From DASZFV01 sp035549075 (GTDB lineage: Bacteria; Myxococcota_A; Polyangia; Fen-1088): a stretch of DNA of 64,000 nt. The position numbers and the translations under genes are program-made. The notes beneath the pieces were generated by a model. It had not been told where the DNA came from, ran no database searches, and saw nothing but the letters and a program-made list of their open reading frames with translations. Shown piece by piece: positions 28,148 through 38,272 of this stretch (position 1 is the first letter of the stretch; every line of letters begins with the position of its first letter). The stretch lies in NCBI GenBank assembly GCA_035549075.1, contig DASZRT010000136.1:37211-101210 (forward strand), given 5' to 3'.

Positions 28148-28570
28148 GTGACCGATAAGCGAAAGCTCCGCATCCTCGTCGCCAAGCCCGGGCTCGACGG
28201 GCACGACCGGGGCGCGAAGGTGGTCGCGCGCGCGCTGGCCGACGCCGGCTACGAGGTCGTCTACACGGGGCTGCACCAGACGCCCGAGATGATCGCGGCC
28301 GCCGCCGTACAGGAGTCGGCCGACGCCGTGGGCCTGTCGATCATGTCGGGCGCGCACATGACGCACTTCCCGGCCGTGCTCGAGGCGCTCAAGGCGCGCG
28401 GCGCGGGCGACGTCGTCGTGTTCGGTGGCGGCATCGTCCCGGACGACGACGTCGCGGCGCTCAAGGCCATGGGCGTGCCGGCGATCTTCAAGCCGGGGAC
28501 GTCGACGGCGGAGATCGTCGCGTGGATCGAGCGCGAGCTGCGGCCGCGCGTCGCAGGAGAAGCAGCGTGA
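28148..28570 (+). CDS. Methylmalonyl-CoA mutase, cobalamin-binding small subunit
   Basis: This 140-aa protein starts at a GTG. It opens with LRILVAKPGLDGHDRGAKVVARAL, where DGHDRG is the B12-binding DxHxxG motif whose His ligates cobalt. Later motifs GLSIMSGAHMTHFP and VVFGGGIVPDDD are the SxL and GG signatures of the fold. It is a stand-alone C-terminal domain of a methylmalonyl-CoA mutase, as in two-gene (archaeal-type) enzymes. The catalytic large subunit lies 6 kb away on the other strand (34506-36071). The gene overlaps the cupin gene by 4 bases (GTGA). Confidence 0.92.
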   Translation: MTDKRKLRILVAKPGLDGHDRGAKVVARALADAGYEVVYTGLHQTPEMIAAAAVQESADAVGLSIMSGAHMTHFPAVLEALKARGAGDVVVFGGGIVPDDDVAALKAMGVPAIFKPGTSTAEIVAWIERELRPRVAGEAA

Positions 28571-29868
28571 CCGGGCGGCTGCGCGCGGCGGTGCTGGGGT
28601 TGGCGCTCGCGACCGGCGCGGGCGGCATCGCGCGCGCGAACGCGACGGCCGAGACGGAGGAGCAGCGGCTCTCGCGCGTCTTGCAGGCGGCGCTCGTCGC
28701 GCACGGCGCCGAGGTGAACCGCTGCTTCGAGAAGGCGCTCGCCGACACGCTCGACGTCTCGGGCAAGATCGAGCTGTCGGTCGACGTGGGCGACGCGGGG
28801 CGCGTCACGAAGACGGCGCCCGCGCTCGACGAGGTGAAGTCGCCCGTGCTGCTCGCGTGCCTGCAGGACAGCGCGCTCACGTGGTCGCTCGCGGGCATCG
28901 ATCCCGGCAGCACGGTGATCGTGCCGCTGTCGTTCGAAGGGCAGGCGGCGCAGTTCACGGTCAAGGTCGCCGACGCGCCCGACCATGTGCCGGGCGCGAA
29001 GCCAGCGGCCGCCGCGACGAAGGCGCCACCCGGCAAGACGCCGGCGCCGCCCAAGGCCGCGCCGCCGTTCTCGGTGAAGCTCCTCGTCGACGAGGCGACG
29101 GTGCGCGCGCGCAAGGCGTCGCTGTCGTTGCTCACGGTCTCGCCCGCGAACCGCATCGCCATGCACCAGCACCCCGTCGCGGAGATCCTCTACGTGCGGC
29201 AGGGCCACGCGCGCATCCTCTCGCGCGTCGGCACGCCGCCCATCAAGCTCGACGAGGGCATGGCGATCTACCTGCCGCCGGGGACGCCGCACGCGATCGA
29301 GAACATGGGCCGCCAGACGCCCGCGCTGCTGCTGGAATGCTTCGCGCCCTCGGGTCCCGAGCGCGTCTACCGCGATCCGACCGATGCTGCGGGGCGCGCG
29401 GCGTTCCAAGTCATCCACGACGCGCCGGGGGCCAAGGCCCAAGGTGGATCGCCGGCGCCGCCGCTCGAGCTGCCCGTCGCCGACGCCGCGAAGGTCGAGC
29501 CGATCGCGTTGCCCGGCGGCAAAGCGCGCGTGCGCATGCTGTTCGACCCGCAGAAATCCGGCCACGCCGAGGCTTATCTCGGTGTGCTCGAAGCCGATCC
29601 GGGCGCCGAAGTTCCGAAGCATCAGCACGACGGCGCCGAGGAGATCCTGTTCGTGCTGTCGGGCAGCGGCGGCGAGCTCACCGTCGGCGCCGAGAAGATG
29701 CCCTTCGCCGCCGACGAGGCGATCTACATTCCCGAGGGGCAGCCGCACGCGGCGAAGTTCACGGGCCCCGACAAGACGGTCGTGCTGCAGCTCTACGCGC
29801 CGCCGGGACCCGAACAACGCTTCAAGACGCCCCCAGCCAGCCCTGCGCCGAAAGGTCCGACCAAATGA
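28567..29868 (+). CDS. Secreted double-cupin protein with AgmX/PglI-like N-terminal domain
   Basis: I start at the GTG at 28567 that overlaps the mutase subunit stop, giving 433 aa. A signal peptide (LRAAVLGLALATGAGGIARA) is followed by a domain of the type VNRCFEKALA...SGKIELSVDVGDAGRV common in myxobacterial AgmX/PglI-like proteins (about 25-130), an Ala/Pro linker (about 137-165), then two cupin domains (about 170-275 and 305-410) with metal-ligand His pairs (MHQHPVAEILYV; KHQHDGAEEILFV). It ends by overlapping the acyl-CoA dehydrogenase start (ATGA). Its periplasmic location makes a direct metabolic link to the flanking cytosolic enzymes puzzling. Function unknown. Confidence 0.8.
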   Translation: MTGRLRAAVLGLALATGAGGIARANATAETEEQRLSRVLQAALVAHGAEVNRCFEKALADTLDVSGKIELSVDVGDAGRVTKTAPALDEVKSPVLLACLQDSALTWSLAGIDPGSTVIVPLSFEGQAAQFTVKVADAPDHVPGAKPAAAATKAPPGKTPAPPKAAPPFSVKLLVDEATVRARKASLSLLTVSPANRIAMHQHPVAEILYVRQGHARILSRVGTPPIKLDEGMAIYLPPGTPHAIENMGRQTPALLLECFAPSGPERVYRDPTDAAGRAAFQVIHDAPGAKAQGGSPAPPLELPVADAAKVEPIALPGGKARVRMLFDPQKSGHAEAYLGVLEADPGAEVPKHQHDGAEEILFVLSGSGGELTVGAEKMPFAADEAIYIPEGQPHAAKFTGPDKTVVLQLYAPPGPEQRFKTPPASPAPKGPTK

Positions 29869-31013
29869 ACTTCGATCTGACGGAGGAGCAGCTCGTCCTC
29901 CAGAAGTCCGTCCGCGAGCTGGCCGAGCGCCTCATCATCCCGAACGCCCGCAAGTGGGACGAAGAAGAGCGCTTCCCCCACGAGATCATCCCGGCCATGG
30001 GCGAGATGGGCCTGCTCGGCATGCAGATCCCCGAGGTCTACGGCGGCGCCGGCATGAAGTTCCACGACTACGTCGTCGCGCTCGAGGAGATCGCGCGCGC
30101 CGACGCCTCGGTGGGCCTCACGATGGCGTCGCACAACTCGCTGGGCACGGGGCACATCTACCTCGCGGGCAACGAGGCGCAGCGCAAGAAGTACCTGCCG
30201 CGGCTCGCGTCCGGGCAGGCGCTCGGCGGCTGGGGCCTCACCGAGCCGGGCTCGGGCTCGGACGCGGGCGCCGCGCGCACGCGCGCCGTGCCCAAGGGCG
30301 CCGACCGCTGGGTCATCAACGGCACGAAGACGTTCATCACGCAGGGCTCGGTGGGCTCGATCTACGTCGTGCTCGCGTCGACCAGCCCCGAGAAGAAGGC
30401 CAAGGGCCTCACCGCGTTCATCGTCGAGCGCGGCACGCCCGGCTTTCGCACGGGCAAGCGCATCGAGAAGATGGGCCTGCACGCGTCGGACACGACCGAG
30501 CTCGTCTTCGAAGACGTCGAGGTCCCCGACGAGCAGCGCTTGGGCGAGATCGACTCGGGCTTCTTCGACACGCTCAAGATCCTCGACAAGGGCCGCATCG
30601 GCATCGGTTCATGGGCCGTGGGCATCGGGCGCGCCGCGCTCGAGGCGGCGAAGAAGTACGCCAAGGAGCGCGTGCAGTTCGAGAAGCCCATCGCCGAGTT
30701 CCAGGCAATCCAGCACATGCTCGCCGACGCGGCGACCGAGCTGGACGCGGCGCGCCTGCTGGTCTGGAAGGCGGCGACGATGCAGGACGCGAAGCTGAAG
30801 ACGACGCAAGAGTCGGCGATGGCGAAGTACTACGCCGCGCGGGCCAGCATGCGCGCCTGCAACGCCGCCGTGCAGATCCACGGCGGCTACGGCTACACGC
30901 GCGAGTTCGACGTCGAGCGCTACCTGCGCGACGCCAAGCTCGCCGAGATCGGCGAGGGCACGAACGAAGTGCAGAAGATGGTCATCGCCAAAGAATTGCT
31001 CCGGGCAATCTAG
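29865..31013 (+). CDS. Acyl-CoA dehydrogenase
   Basis: This 382-aa FAD flavoprotein of normal family length starts at the ATG overlapping the cupin stop. Landmarks are FDLTEEQLVLQKSVRELAE at the start, LGGWGLTEPGSGSDAGA (flavin/substrate binding), WVINGTKTFITQG, ERVQFEKPIAEFQAIQ, and IHGGYGYTREFDVERYLRDAKL followed by EIGEGTNEVQ, whose first Glu of GEGTNE aligns with the usual catalytic base. It introduces an alpha-beta double bond into an acyl-CoA and passes electrons to ETF. Chain length cannot be read from the sequence. It sits with the B12 mutase subunit and meaB, so short or branched acyl-CoAs are plausible. Confidence 0.93.
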   Translation: MNFDLTEEQLVLQKSVRELAERLIIPNARKWDEEERFPHEIIPAMGEMGLLGMQIPEVYGGAGMKFHDYVVALEEIARADASVGLTMASHNSLGTGHIYLAGNEAQRKKYLPRLASGQALGGWGLTEPGSGSDAGAARTRAVPKGADRWVINGTKTFITQGSVGSIYVVLASTSPEKKAKGLTAFIVERGTPGFRTGKRIEKMGLHASDTTELVFEDVEVPDEQRLGEIDSGFFDTLKILDKGRIGIGSWAVGIGRAALEAAKKYAKERVQFEKPIAEFQAIQHMLADAATELDAARLLVWKAATMQDAKLKTTQESAMAKYYAARASMRACNAAVQIHGGYGYTREFDVERYLRDAKLAEIGEGTNEVQKMVIAKELLRAI

Positions 31014-31015
31014 AT

Positions 31016-31084
31016 GGGGACCCTGAGAGGGTCCCCAAACCCACCGGCGCTCGCTCCGCGCGGCGAAGCCGCGCTGCGCTCGGG
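31016..31084. repeat. Two-hairpin dispersed repeat, copy D (reverse orientation)
   Basis: GGGGACCCT-GAG-AGGGTCCCC (31016-31036, perfect 9-bp stem) is followed by GCGCGGC-GAA-GCCGCGC (31058-31074, perfect 7-bp stem). Read on the minus strand, the second half closely matches copy C at 39272-39325. It lies between the acyl-CoA dehydrogenase stop and the meaB start, so it could also serve as a terminator or leader structure. Confidence 0.6.
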
Positions 31085-31095
31085 TCAGAGGTGAC

Positions 31096-32061
31096 TTGAA
31101 CGACCTGGTCGAGCGGGTTCTTCGGCGCGATCTCCGGGCGGCCGCGCGATTGATGCGCGACCTCGACGACGGCGCGGCGGGGGCGCGGGCGGCGCTCGCG
31201 GCGCTGTACCCGCACACGGGCGGCGCGTTCGTCGTCGGCGTCACGGGGCACCCGGGCGTCGGCAAGTCGACGCTCGTCGACGCGCTCGTCGCGCACCACC
31301 GCGCCGCCGGGGAAAGGGTCGGCGTCGTCGCCGTCGATCCGTCGAGCCCGTTCTCGGGCGGAGCGCTGCTCGGCGATCGCGTGCGCATGCAGCGCCACGC
31401 GACCGACGAGGGCGTCTTCATTCGCTCGCTCGCGACGCGCGGCGCGCTCGGCGGGCTCTCGCGCTCGACGACGGCGGCCGTCGCCGTGCTCGACGCCGCC
31501 GGTTTCCCCGTGATCTACCTCGAGACCGTCGGCGTCGGGCAGGCGGAGATCGACGTCGCGAGCGCGGCCGACGCGGTCGTCGTCGTGACGGCGCCCGGGC
31601 TCGGCGACGGCGTGCAGGCGCTCAAGGCCGGGCTGCTCGAGATCGCCGACGTCCTCGTCGTCAACAAGGCCGATCGCGACGGCGCCGACCACGCGCTCAA
31701 AGATCTGACGACGATGCTGCAGATCGCCGAGCGCCCCGCGTGGCCGGGCGAAAGCGCGCGCGCGCTGCCCGCGCTCGTGCGCGCCGTCGCGTCGCGTGGC
31801 GAGGGCACGGCCGAGATCGTCGCGGCGCTCGCGGCGTTGCGCGGCGCCGCGCCCGAGGCGCGCGCCCAACGACGCCGTCGCCAGGCCGTCGCCCAGGTGC
31901 TCGCGCTCGTCGGCGAGATCGGCGTCGAACGCGCGCGCGCCGCGATCGGGAATGACGAAAACCGTGGCCCCGAGGCCCCAACGATCGACGCCGTTGCGGC
32001 GCGGGCGCTCGATCCGTGGTCGGCCGCCGAGCACCTCTTTCGGGGTAAAGTGACGCCATGA
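31096..32061 (+). CDS. meaB: Methylmalonyl-CoA mutase GTPase chaperone (MeaB/ArgK family)
   Basis: This 321-aa protein starts at a TTG (31096) after an AGAGGTG ribosome binding site. G1 is GVTGHPGVGKSTLVDALV. VAVDPSSPFSGGALLGDRVRM, the ETVGVGQAEIDVA block and G4 NKAD (VVNKADRD) are diagnostic of MeaB. MeaB protects and reloads the B12-dependent methylmalonyl-CoA mutase. This fits the mutase small subunit three genes upstream and the large subunit at 34.5 kb. The C-terminus (about 260-321) is the dimerisation region. Its stop overlaps the next lipoprotein start by 4 bases. Confidence 0.95.
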   Translation: MNDLVERVLRRDLRAAARLMRDLDDGAAGARAALAALYPHTGGAFVVGVTGHPGVGKSTLVDALVAHHRAAGERVGVVAVDPSSPFSGGALLGDRVRMQRHATDEGVFIRSLATRGALGGLSRSTTAAVAVLDAAGFPVIYLETVGVGQAEIDVASAADAVVVVTAPGLGDGVQALKAGLLEIADVLVVNKADRDGADHALKDLTTMLQIAERPAWPGESARALPALVRAVASRGEGTAEIVAALAALRGAAPEARAQRRRRQAVAQVLALVGEIGVERARAAIGNDENRGPEAPTIDAVAARALDPWSAAEHLFRGKVTP

Positions 32062-32798
32062 AAAGCCGCGCGCTCGCTCGTGCCGCCGCCGCCCTCGGGC
32101 TAGGCATCATCGTTGGGGCCGCCGCCGTCGGCTGCGGGCTCATCAGCTCCGACGTCACGGCCGTGCACTACCCGCTGCCGACGAAGACGTACACGTTCGA
32201 CACGGCGTCGTGGGGCGTGCCGGCGGGCAACACGACGAAGATCAACTGCGGGTCAGCCGACAACGTCCTCACGATGACCGTCATGGATTGTTGCAACCCG
32301 CCGACGCCGATCCCGAAGCCGACGTGCGCGCCGCCCAAGACGACGTTCGCCTGCGAGGCGAACGTCTGCACCTACAAGCAGCTCGTGTCGATCGTGAGCA
32401 CGGTGAACCTGAAGGACGTGCAGCAACTGCAGAGCGCGACGAGCATCGCCAACATCTCGCTCGACGACCTCGACTACAACGTCACGATGAACACGCTCAA
32501 TACGGCGGTGCCGCCGTTGACGCTCTACCTCGCGCCCATGGGCGTCACGGACCCGAGCGACGCGCAGGCCAAGAAGTTCGGCACGGTGCCGTCGATTCCC
32601 GCGGGGCAGCTGAAGATGGACGCGGTCGCGCTCGAGCCCGATTCGGACACGACGTTCGCCTCGTTCGCGTCGAACCTCGCGGCGCCGTTCAACATCATCA
32701 TCGCGACCACGGCCTCGGTGCCGTCGGGATCGCCGACGCCGCAGGGCAGCCTCACGGTCGTCGTCACGGGCCAGTTCAAGGCCAAGCTCTCGCTCTGA
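32058..32798 (+). CDS. Lipoprotein of unknown function (246 aa)
   Basis: The start overlaps the meaB stop (ATGA). A basic N-terminus, hydrophobic core and lipobox (AAAVGC) mark a lipoprotein signal at residues 1-26. The mature part is beta-rich with several Cys (CCNPPTPIPKPTC; FACEANVCTYKQL) that may form disulfides, and ends in strands typical of LEA/adhesin-like sandwich domains (GSLTVVVTGQFKAKLSL). It has no recognisable enzymatic motif. Coupling to meaB is probably positional. It is probably attached to a membrane on the periplasmic side. Confidence 0.75.
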   Translation: MKSRALARAAAALGLGIIVGAAAVGCGLISSDVTAVHYPLPTKTYTFDTASWGVPAGNTTKINCGSADNVLTMTVMDCCNPPTPIPKPTCAPPKTTFACEANVCTYKQLVSIVSTVNLKDVQQLQSATSIANISLDDLDYNVTMNTLNTAVPPLTLYLAPMGVTDPSDAQAKKFGTVPSIPAGQLKMDAVALEPDSDTTFASFASNLAAPFNIIIATTASVPSGSPTPQGSLTVVVTGQFKAKLSL

Positions 32799-32803
32799 CG
32801 CGC

Positions 32804-33994
32804 GTGCTCGACGTCCTCATCTCGGGCGCGGGGCCCGCCGGCGTCGCGACGGCGGTCGCGCTCGTCAAAGCCGATCCGTCGCTCGCGGGCCGCGTGCTCG
32901 TGATCGACAAGGCGCGGTTTCCTCGCGACAAGCCGTGCGGTGGCGGCCTCACGGGCCACGCGCGGGCCGCGCTCGCGGCGCTCGATCTCGAGGTGCGCGT
33001 GCCGCACGTTCCGTGTCGGCAGGGGCGCATCGTCTACGGCGCGCACGCGCGCGACGTGCGGCTCGAGCGCCCCGTCGACGTCGTGAGACGCCGCGACTTC
33101 GACGCCGACCTCGTCGCGCAGGCGCGCGCGCGCGGCATCGAGGTCGTCGAAGGGGAGGGGCTCGGGGATTTCGCGGTCGAAGGGCAGGTCGCGCGCGTCA
33201 CGACGACGCGTGGGCGAACGCTCGAAGCGCGCGTGTTGGTCGGCGCCGACGGCGCGGGCAGCCGCGTGCGCCGCGCCCTCGCGCGCGACGGCCGCCCGCC
33301 GCTGCGTCTGTTTCAAGCCGAGGTCGCCGCGCCCGCAGAGCTCAATTTGGGCGAGCGCATGGTCTACGACTTCTCGCCGATGGACGAAGGCCTGCGCGGC
33401 TACGTGTGGCTGTTCCCCGTCGCGGGCGGCCTCGTCAACGTGGGCGCGATGCACTACCCGTCGCGAACGCTGTCGGGCGCGGGCATCGAGGCCGTGTTGC
33501 GGCGCGCGCTCGCGCGACACGGCGTCGAGCTGCCCGACGGCGCGCGCGGCTGGCCCGCCTGGCGCTACCGCAGCGGCGCGCGCATCACGGCGGCGCACGT
33601 GCTGTGCGTCGGCGACGCCGCGGGCATCGACGCGCTCACGGGCGAGGGCATCGCCGTCGGGTTGGAGGAGGGCCCCATCGCCGCGCGCGCGATCGTCGCG
33701 GCGCTCGCGTCGCGCGACTTCTCGTTCGCCGGCTACACGCGCGACGTGCGCCGCGCCGTCGTCGGCCGCGAGCTCGCGCTCGACGGGCGGCTGGCGGCGA
33801 TGCTGTACGCGCCGCGCGCGTTCCCCATTTGGTTGTCGTTGATCCTGTTCGACGAGCGCATGCAGCAGCTCTACGCCGCGCGCGTTTCGGGGTCGGAGGT
33901 GTTGGCGGACAAGAAGCGCGAGCTGCTCGCTGCGCTCGGGCGGCACTTGGTGCTGGCGCCGAAGCGGATGCGCGCGCTGTCGGCGAACGCCTGA
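32804..33994 (+). CDS. FAD-dependent geranylgeranyl reductase-family oxidoreductase
   Basis: I start at the GTG at 32804 (MLDVLISGAGPAGVATAV), 6 bases after the previous stop, giving 396 aa. The N-terminal Rossmann motif is GAGPAG. DKPCGGGLT is the conserved Cys-containing block of geranylgeranyl-reductase and related hydroxylases. A second FAD motif is LCVGDAAGIDALTGEGIAVGLE. The family reduces or oxidises prenyl or aromatic substrates; the substrate here is unknown. A longer open frame upstream to 32210 is a shadow of the lipoprotein gene. Confidence 0.85.
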   Translation: MLDVLISGAGPAGVATAVALVKADPSLAGRVLVIDKARFPRDKPCGGGLTGHARAALAALDLEVRVPHVPCRQGRIVYGAHARDVRLERPVDVVRRRDFDADLVAQARARGIEVVEGEGLGDFAVEGQVARVTTTRGRTLEARVLVGADGAGSRVRRALARDGRPPLRLFQAEVAAPAELNLGERMVYDFSPMDEGLRGYVWLFPVAGGLVNVGAMHYPSRTLSGAGIEAVLRRALARHGVELPDGARGWPAWRYRSGARITAAHVLCVGDAAGIDALTGEGIAVGLEEGPIAARAIVAALASRDFSFAGYTRDVRRAVVGRELALDGRLAAMLYAPRAFPIWLSLILFDERMQQLYAARVSGSEVLADKKRELLAALGRHLVLAPKRMRALSANA

Positions 33995-34007
33995 GCGCGG
34001 CCGGACC

Positions 34008-34376
<369 letters not shown>

Positions 34377-34405
34377 CGTGTCTTCACCCCGGCTGCCGCC
34401 CAAAA

Positions 34406-34430
34406 CGTGAGGAATAACGGTAACCTCACG
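34406..34430. promoter_or_regulatory. Perfect inverted repeat upstream of the IHF/HU gene
   Basis: CGTGAGG (34406-34412) and CCTCACG (34424-34430) form a perfect 7-bp inverted repeat with an 11-base centre, about 30 bases upstream of the start. The centre includes the palindrome GGTAACC. A weak -10-like TACCGT on the minus strand overlaps it, so it looks like an operator. The rest of the gap (34377-34505) also holds a 10-bp palindrome ATTGGCCAAT (34468-34477). A terminator role for the upstream mutase gene is possible, but there is no U-run. Confidence 0.4.
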
Positions 34431-34505
34431 AACGGCCCGAAGGCAATCAGAAAAGGGTTCACGGCTGATTGGCCAATGCGGGGCCCATTTCGAGGGGAAA
34501 AACGG

Positions 34506-36071
<1,566 letters not shown>

Positions 36072-36078
36072 GTCGCGC

Positions 36079-36738
36079 CTACGCGAACGTCATCTCGGGG
36101 ACGGTCGCGCCGTGGAGCAGCGTCGGCTCCGTCTTCGCCTGGATCTCGTCGACGCTCACGCCGGGCGCGCGCTCGACGAGCGCGAGGCCCTTGGGCGTCA
36201 CGTCGAGCACGGCGAGGTCGGTGATGATGCGGTGGACCGCCTTCACGGCCGTGAGCGGCAGCGAGCACTTCCGCAGGATCTTCTTCTCATCGCCTTTCGC
36301 GACGTGCTCCATCATGACGATGACGCGCTTCGCGGCGGCGACGAGGTCCATGGCGCCACCCATGCCCTTGACCATCTTGCCGGGGATCATCCAGTTGGCG
36401 AGGTCTCCGCTCTCGGCGACCTGCATGGCGCCGAGGATCGCACAGTCGATGTGGCCGCCGCGGATCATGGCGAACGACTCGGCCGACGAGAAGTAGGCGC
36501 TGCCCGGAAGCTCGGTCACCGTCTGCTTGCCGGCGTTGATGAGGTCGGGATCCTCGTCGCCCTCGAACGGGAACGGGCCGATGCCCAGCATGCCGTTCTC
36601 CGACTGCAGGACGATGTTCGTGCCCGCGGGGACGAAGTTGGCGACGAGCGTCGGCATCCCGATGCCGAGGTTGACGTACATGCCGTCGCGCAGCTCGCGC
36701 GCGGCGCGCTGGGCGATTTGATCGCGTGAGAGGGCCAC
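36079..36738 (-). CDS. scoB: 3-oxoacid CoA-transferase, beta subunit
   Basis: This 219-aa protein starts at a GTG that overlaps the scoA stop by one base. The catalytic Glu lies in SENGMLGIGPFP. VNLGIGMPTLVANFVP and GGHIDCAILGAMQVAESGDLANW are family blocks. With ScoA it moves CoA from succinyl-CoA to a 3-oxoacid such as acetoacetate. It is in one operon with the methylmalonyl-CoA mutase large subunit, whose product is succinyl-CoA, so the operon couples supply and use of succinyl-CoA. Substrate of the transferase is inferred from family and context. Confidence 0.92.
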   Translation of the reverse strand: MALSRDQIAQRAARELRDGMYVNLGIGMPTLVANFVPAGTNIVLQSENGMLGIGPFPFEGDEDPDLINAGKQTVTELPGSAYFSSAESFAMIRGGHIDCAILGAMQVAESGDLANWMIPGKMVKGMGGAMDLVAAAKRVIVMMEHVAKGDEKKILRKCSLPLTAVKAVHRIITDLAVLDVTPKGLALVERAPGVSVDEIQAKTEPTLLHGATVPEMTFA

Positions 36739-37439
36739 TAAGCAGCTCGCTTTCTGACCGTGCGCTGCTCGATCGCTTTTTCGAACTTCGCGCCTCTGAC
36801 GATGCGCTGCACGTAGATGCCCGGCGTGTGGATCGAGTCGGGATCGAGCTCGCCCGGCTCGACGAGGATCTCGACCTCGGCGACCGTGACCTTGCCCGCG
36901 GCGGCGATCATCGGGTTGAAGTTGCGCGTCGTCTTTCGGTACACGAGGTTGCCGAAGCGATCGCCTTTCCACGCTTTCACGATCGAGAAATCGGCGCGCA
37001 GCGCGCGCTCCATCACGTAGGTGCGCCCGTCGAACACGCGCGTCTCCTTGCCGTCGGCGACGACGGTGCCGACGCCCGTCGCCGTGAAGAAAGCGGGGAT
37101 GCCGGCGCCGCCCGCGCGGATGCGCTCGGCCAGCGTGCCCTGCGGCGTGAGCTCGACCTCGAGCTTGCCGTCGAGGTAGAGGCGCTCGAACGTCTTGTTC
37201 TCGCCGACGTAGCTCGAGATCATCTTTTTCACCTGGCCGGCCGCCAGCAAGATGCCCAGGCCCTTGCCGTCGATGCCGCAGTTGTTCGACACGATCGTGA
37301 GACCGCGCGTCCCTTTTTTCGCGATGGCGGCGATGAGGTTCTCGGGGATGCCGCACAGGCCGAAGCCGCCCGCCATCAGCGTGGCGCCGTCGGTGAGGTC
37401 GGCCAAGGCTTCGTCCGCGGAGGCGACGGTCTTGTCCAT
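36738..37439 (-). CDS. scoA: 3-oxoacid CoA-transferase, alpha subunit
   Basis: This 233-aa protein starts at MDKTVASADEALADL. LMAGGFGLCGIPENLIAAI is the CoA-transferase family 1 signature near the N-terminus, and ELTPQGTLAERIRAGGAGIPAFFT with GTVVADGKE lies in the middle. It is the first gene of the scoA-scoB-mutase operon and is divergent from the SAM hydrolase (53-base gap). The full-length alpha subunit and the separate beta subunit match bacterial SCOT/AtoDA enzymes. Confidence 0.92.
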   Translation of the reverse strand: MDKTVASADEALADLTDGATLMAGGFGLCGIPENLIAAIAKKGTRGLTIVSNNCGIDGKGLGILLAAGQVKKMISSYVGENKTFERLYLDGKLEVELTPQGTLAERIRAGGAGIPAFFTATGVGTVVADGKETRVFDGRTYVMERALRADFSIVKAWKGDRFGNLVYRKTTRNFNPMIAAAGKVTVAEVEILVEPGELDPDSIHTPGIYVQRIVRGAKFEKAIEQRTVRKRAA

Positions 37440-37492
37440 CAGCGCGCCATCTTAACGCCGGTATGGGATAATCGCGACCTCGCGCCCGACCG

Positions 37493-38272
37493 ATGGCCAT
37501 CGTGACGTTCACCACCGACTTCGGATCGCGCGACGGCTACGCTGGCGCGATGAAGGGCGTGGTGTTGTCCTTCGCGCCGTCGGCGACGCTCGTCGACGTC
37601 ACGCACGGCGTGCCCGCGCAGGACGTCACCGCGGGCGCGCTCGCGCTCGCGCAGGCGGCGCCTCTGTTCCCCGCGGGGACGATTCACGTCGCCGTCGTCG
37701 ACCCGGGCGTGGGCGGCGCGCGCGCCGACCTGCTCGTCGAAGCGGGCGGGTCGTTCTTCGTCGGTCCCGACAACGGCGTGCTCGCGCTCGCGGCGCGCGA
37801 CCCGGGGCGTCGGGTGCGCCGCATCGAGGCCCCCGCGTTTCGTCGCGAACCGGTGAGCCCGACGTTCCACGGCCGCGACGTCTTCGCGCCCACGGCGGGA
37901 CGGCTGGCCGCGGGCGCCGCCGCTTCGGACGCGGGGCCGCTCGTCGACGCCATGGTCGAGCTCGCGCGACCGCTCGTCGCGCGTCACGGCGGCCGCGTCG
38001 AGGGCACCGTGATTCACGTCGACGGCTTCGGAAACCTCGTCACGTCGATCGCCGCCGACGCCGTCTCGCCCGACGCGGCGATCGAGGTGGAAGGCCTCGA
38101 GGGCGTGTTCCACCCGCGCTTCGCGCGCACGTTCTCGGACGTCGAGGAAGGCGCGCTCGTCGCCTACGTCGGCAGCGGCGGCCAGCTCGAGATCGCGCGG
38201 CGCAACGGTTCGGCGGCCGCCCACGTCGGCGGCGATCGCGGAACGGTCGTGCGCGTGGGAGAGGGCGCGTGA
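37493..38272 (+). CDS. SAM hydrolase (adenosine-forming, DUF62 family)
   Basis: This 259-aa protein opens with IVTFTTDFGSRDGYAGAMKGV, the family N-terminus. VVDPGVGGARADLL contains the conserved Asp and Arg, and TFHGRDVFAPTAG the conserved His, of the Asp-Arg-His set that activates water in SAM hydroxide adenosyltransferases. It would cleave S-adenosylmethionine to adenosine and methionine. A C-terminal beta-barrel (about 160-259, with HVDGFGNLVTSI) completes the trimer-forming fold. The following lipoprotein starts at a GTG overlapping its stop. Confidence 0.9.
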   Translation: MAIVTFTTDFGSRDGYAGAMKGVVLSFAPSATLVDVTHGVPAQDVTAGALALAQAAPLFPAGTIHVAVVDPGVGGARADLLVEAGGSFFVGPDNGVLALAARDPGRRVRRIEAPAFRREPVSPTFHGRDVFAPTAGRLAAGAAASDAGPLVDAMVELARPLVARHGGRVEGTVIHVDGFGNLVTSIAADAVSPDAAIEVEGLEGVFHPRFARTFSDVEEGALVAYVGSGGQLEIARRNGSAAAHVGGDRGTVVRVGEGA

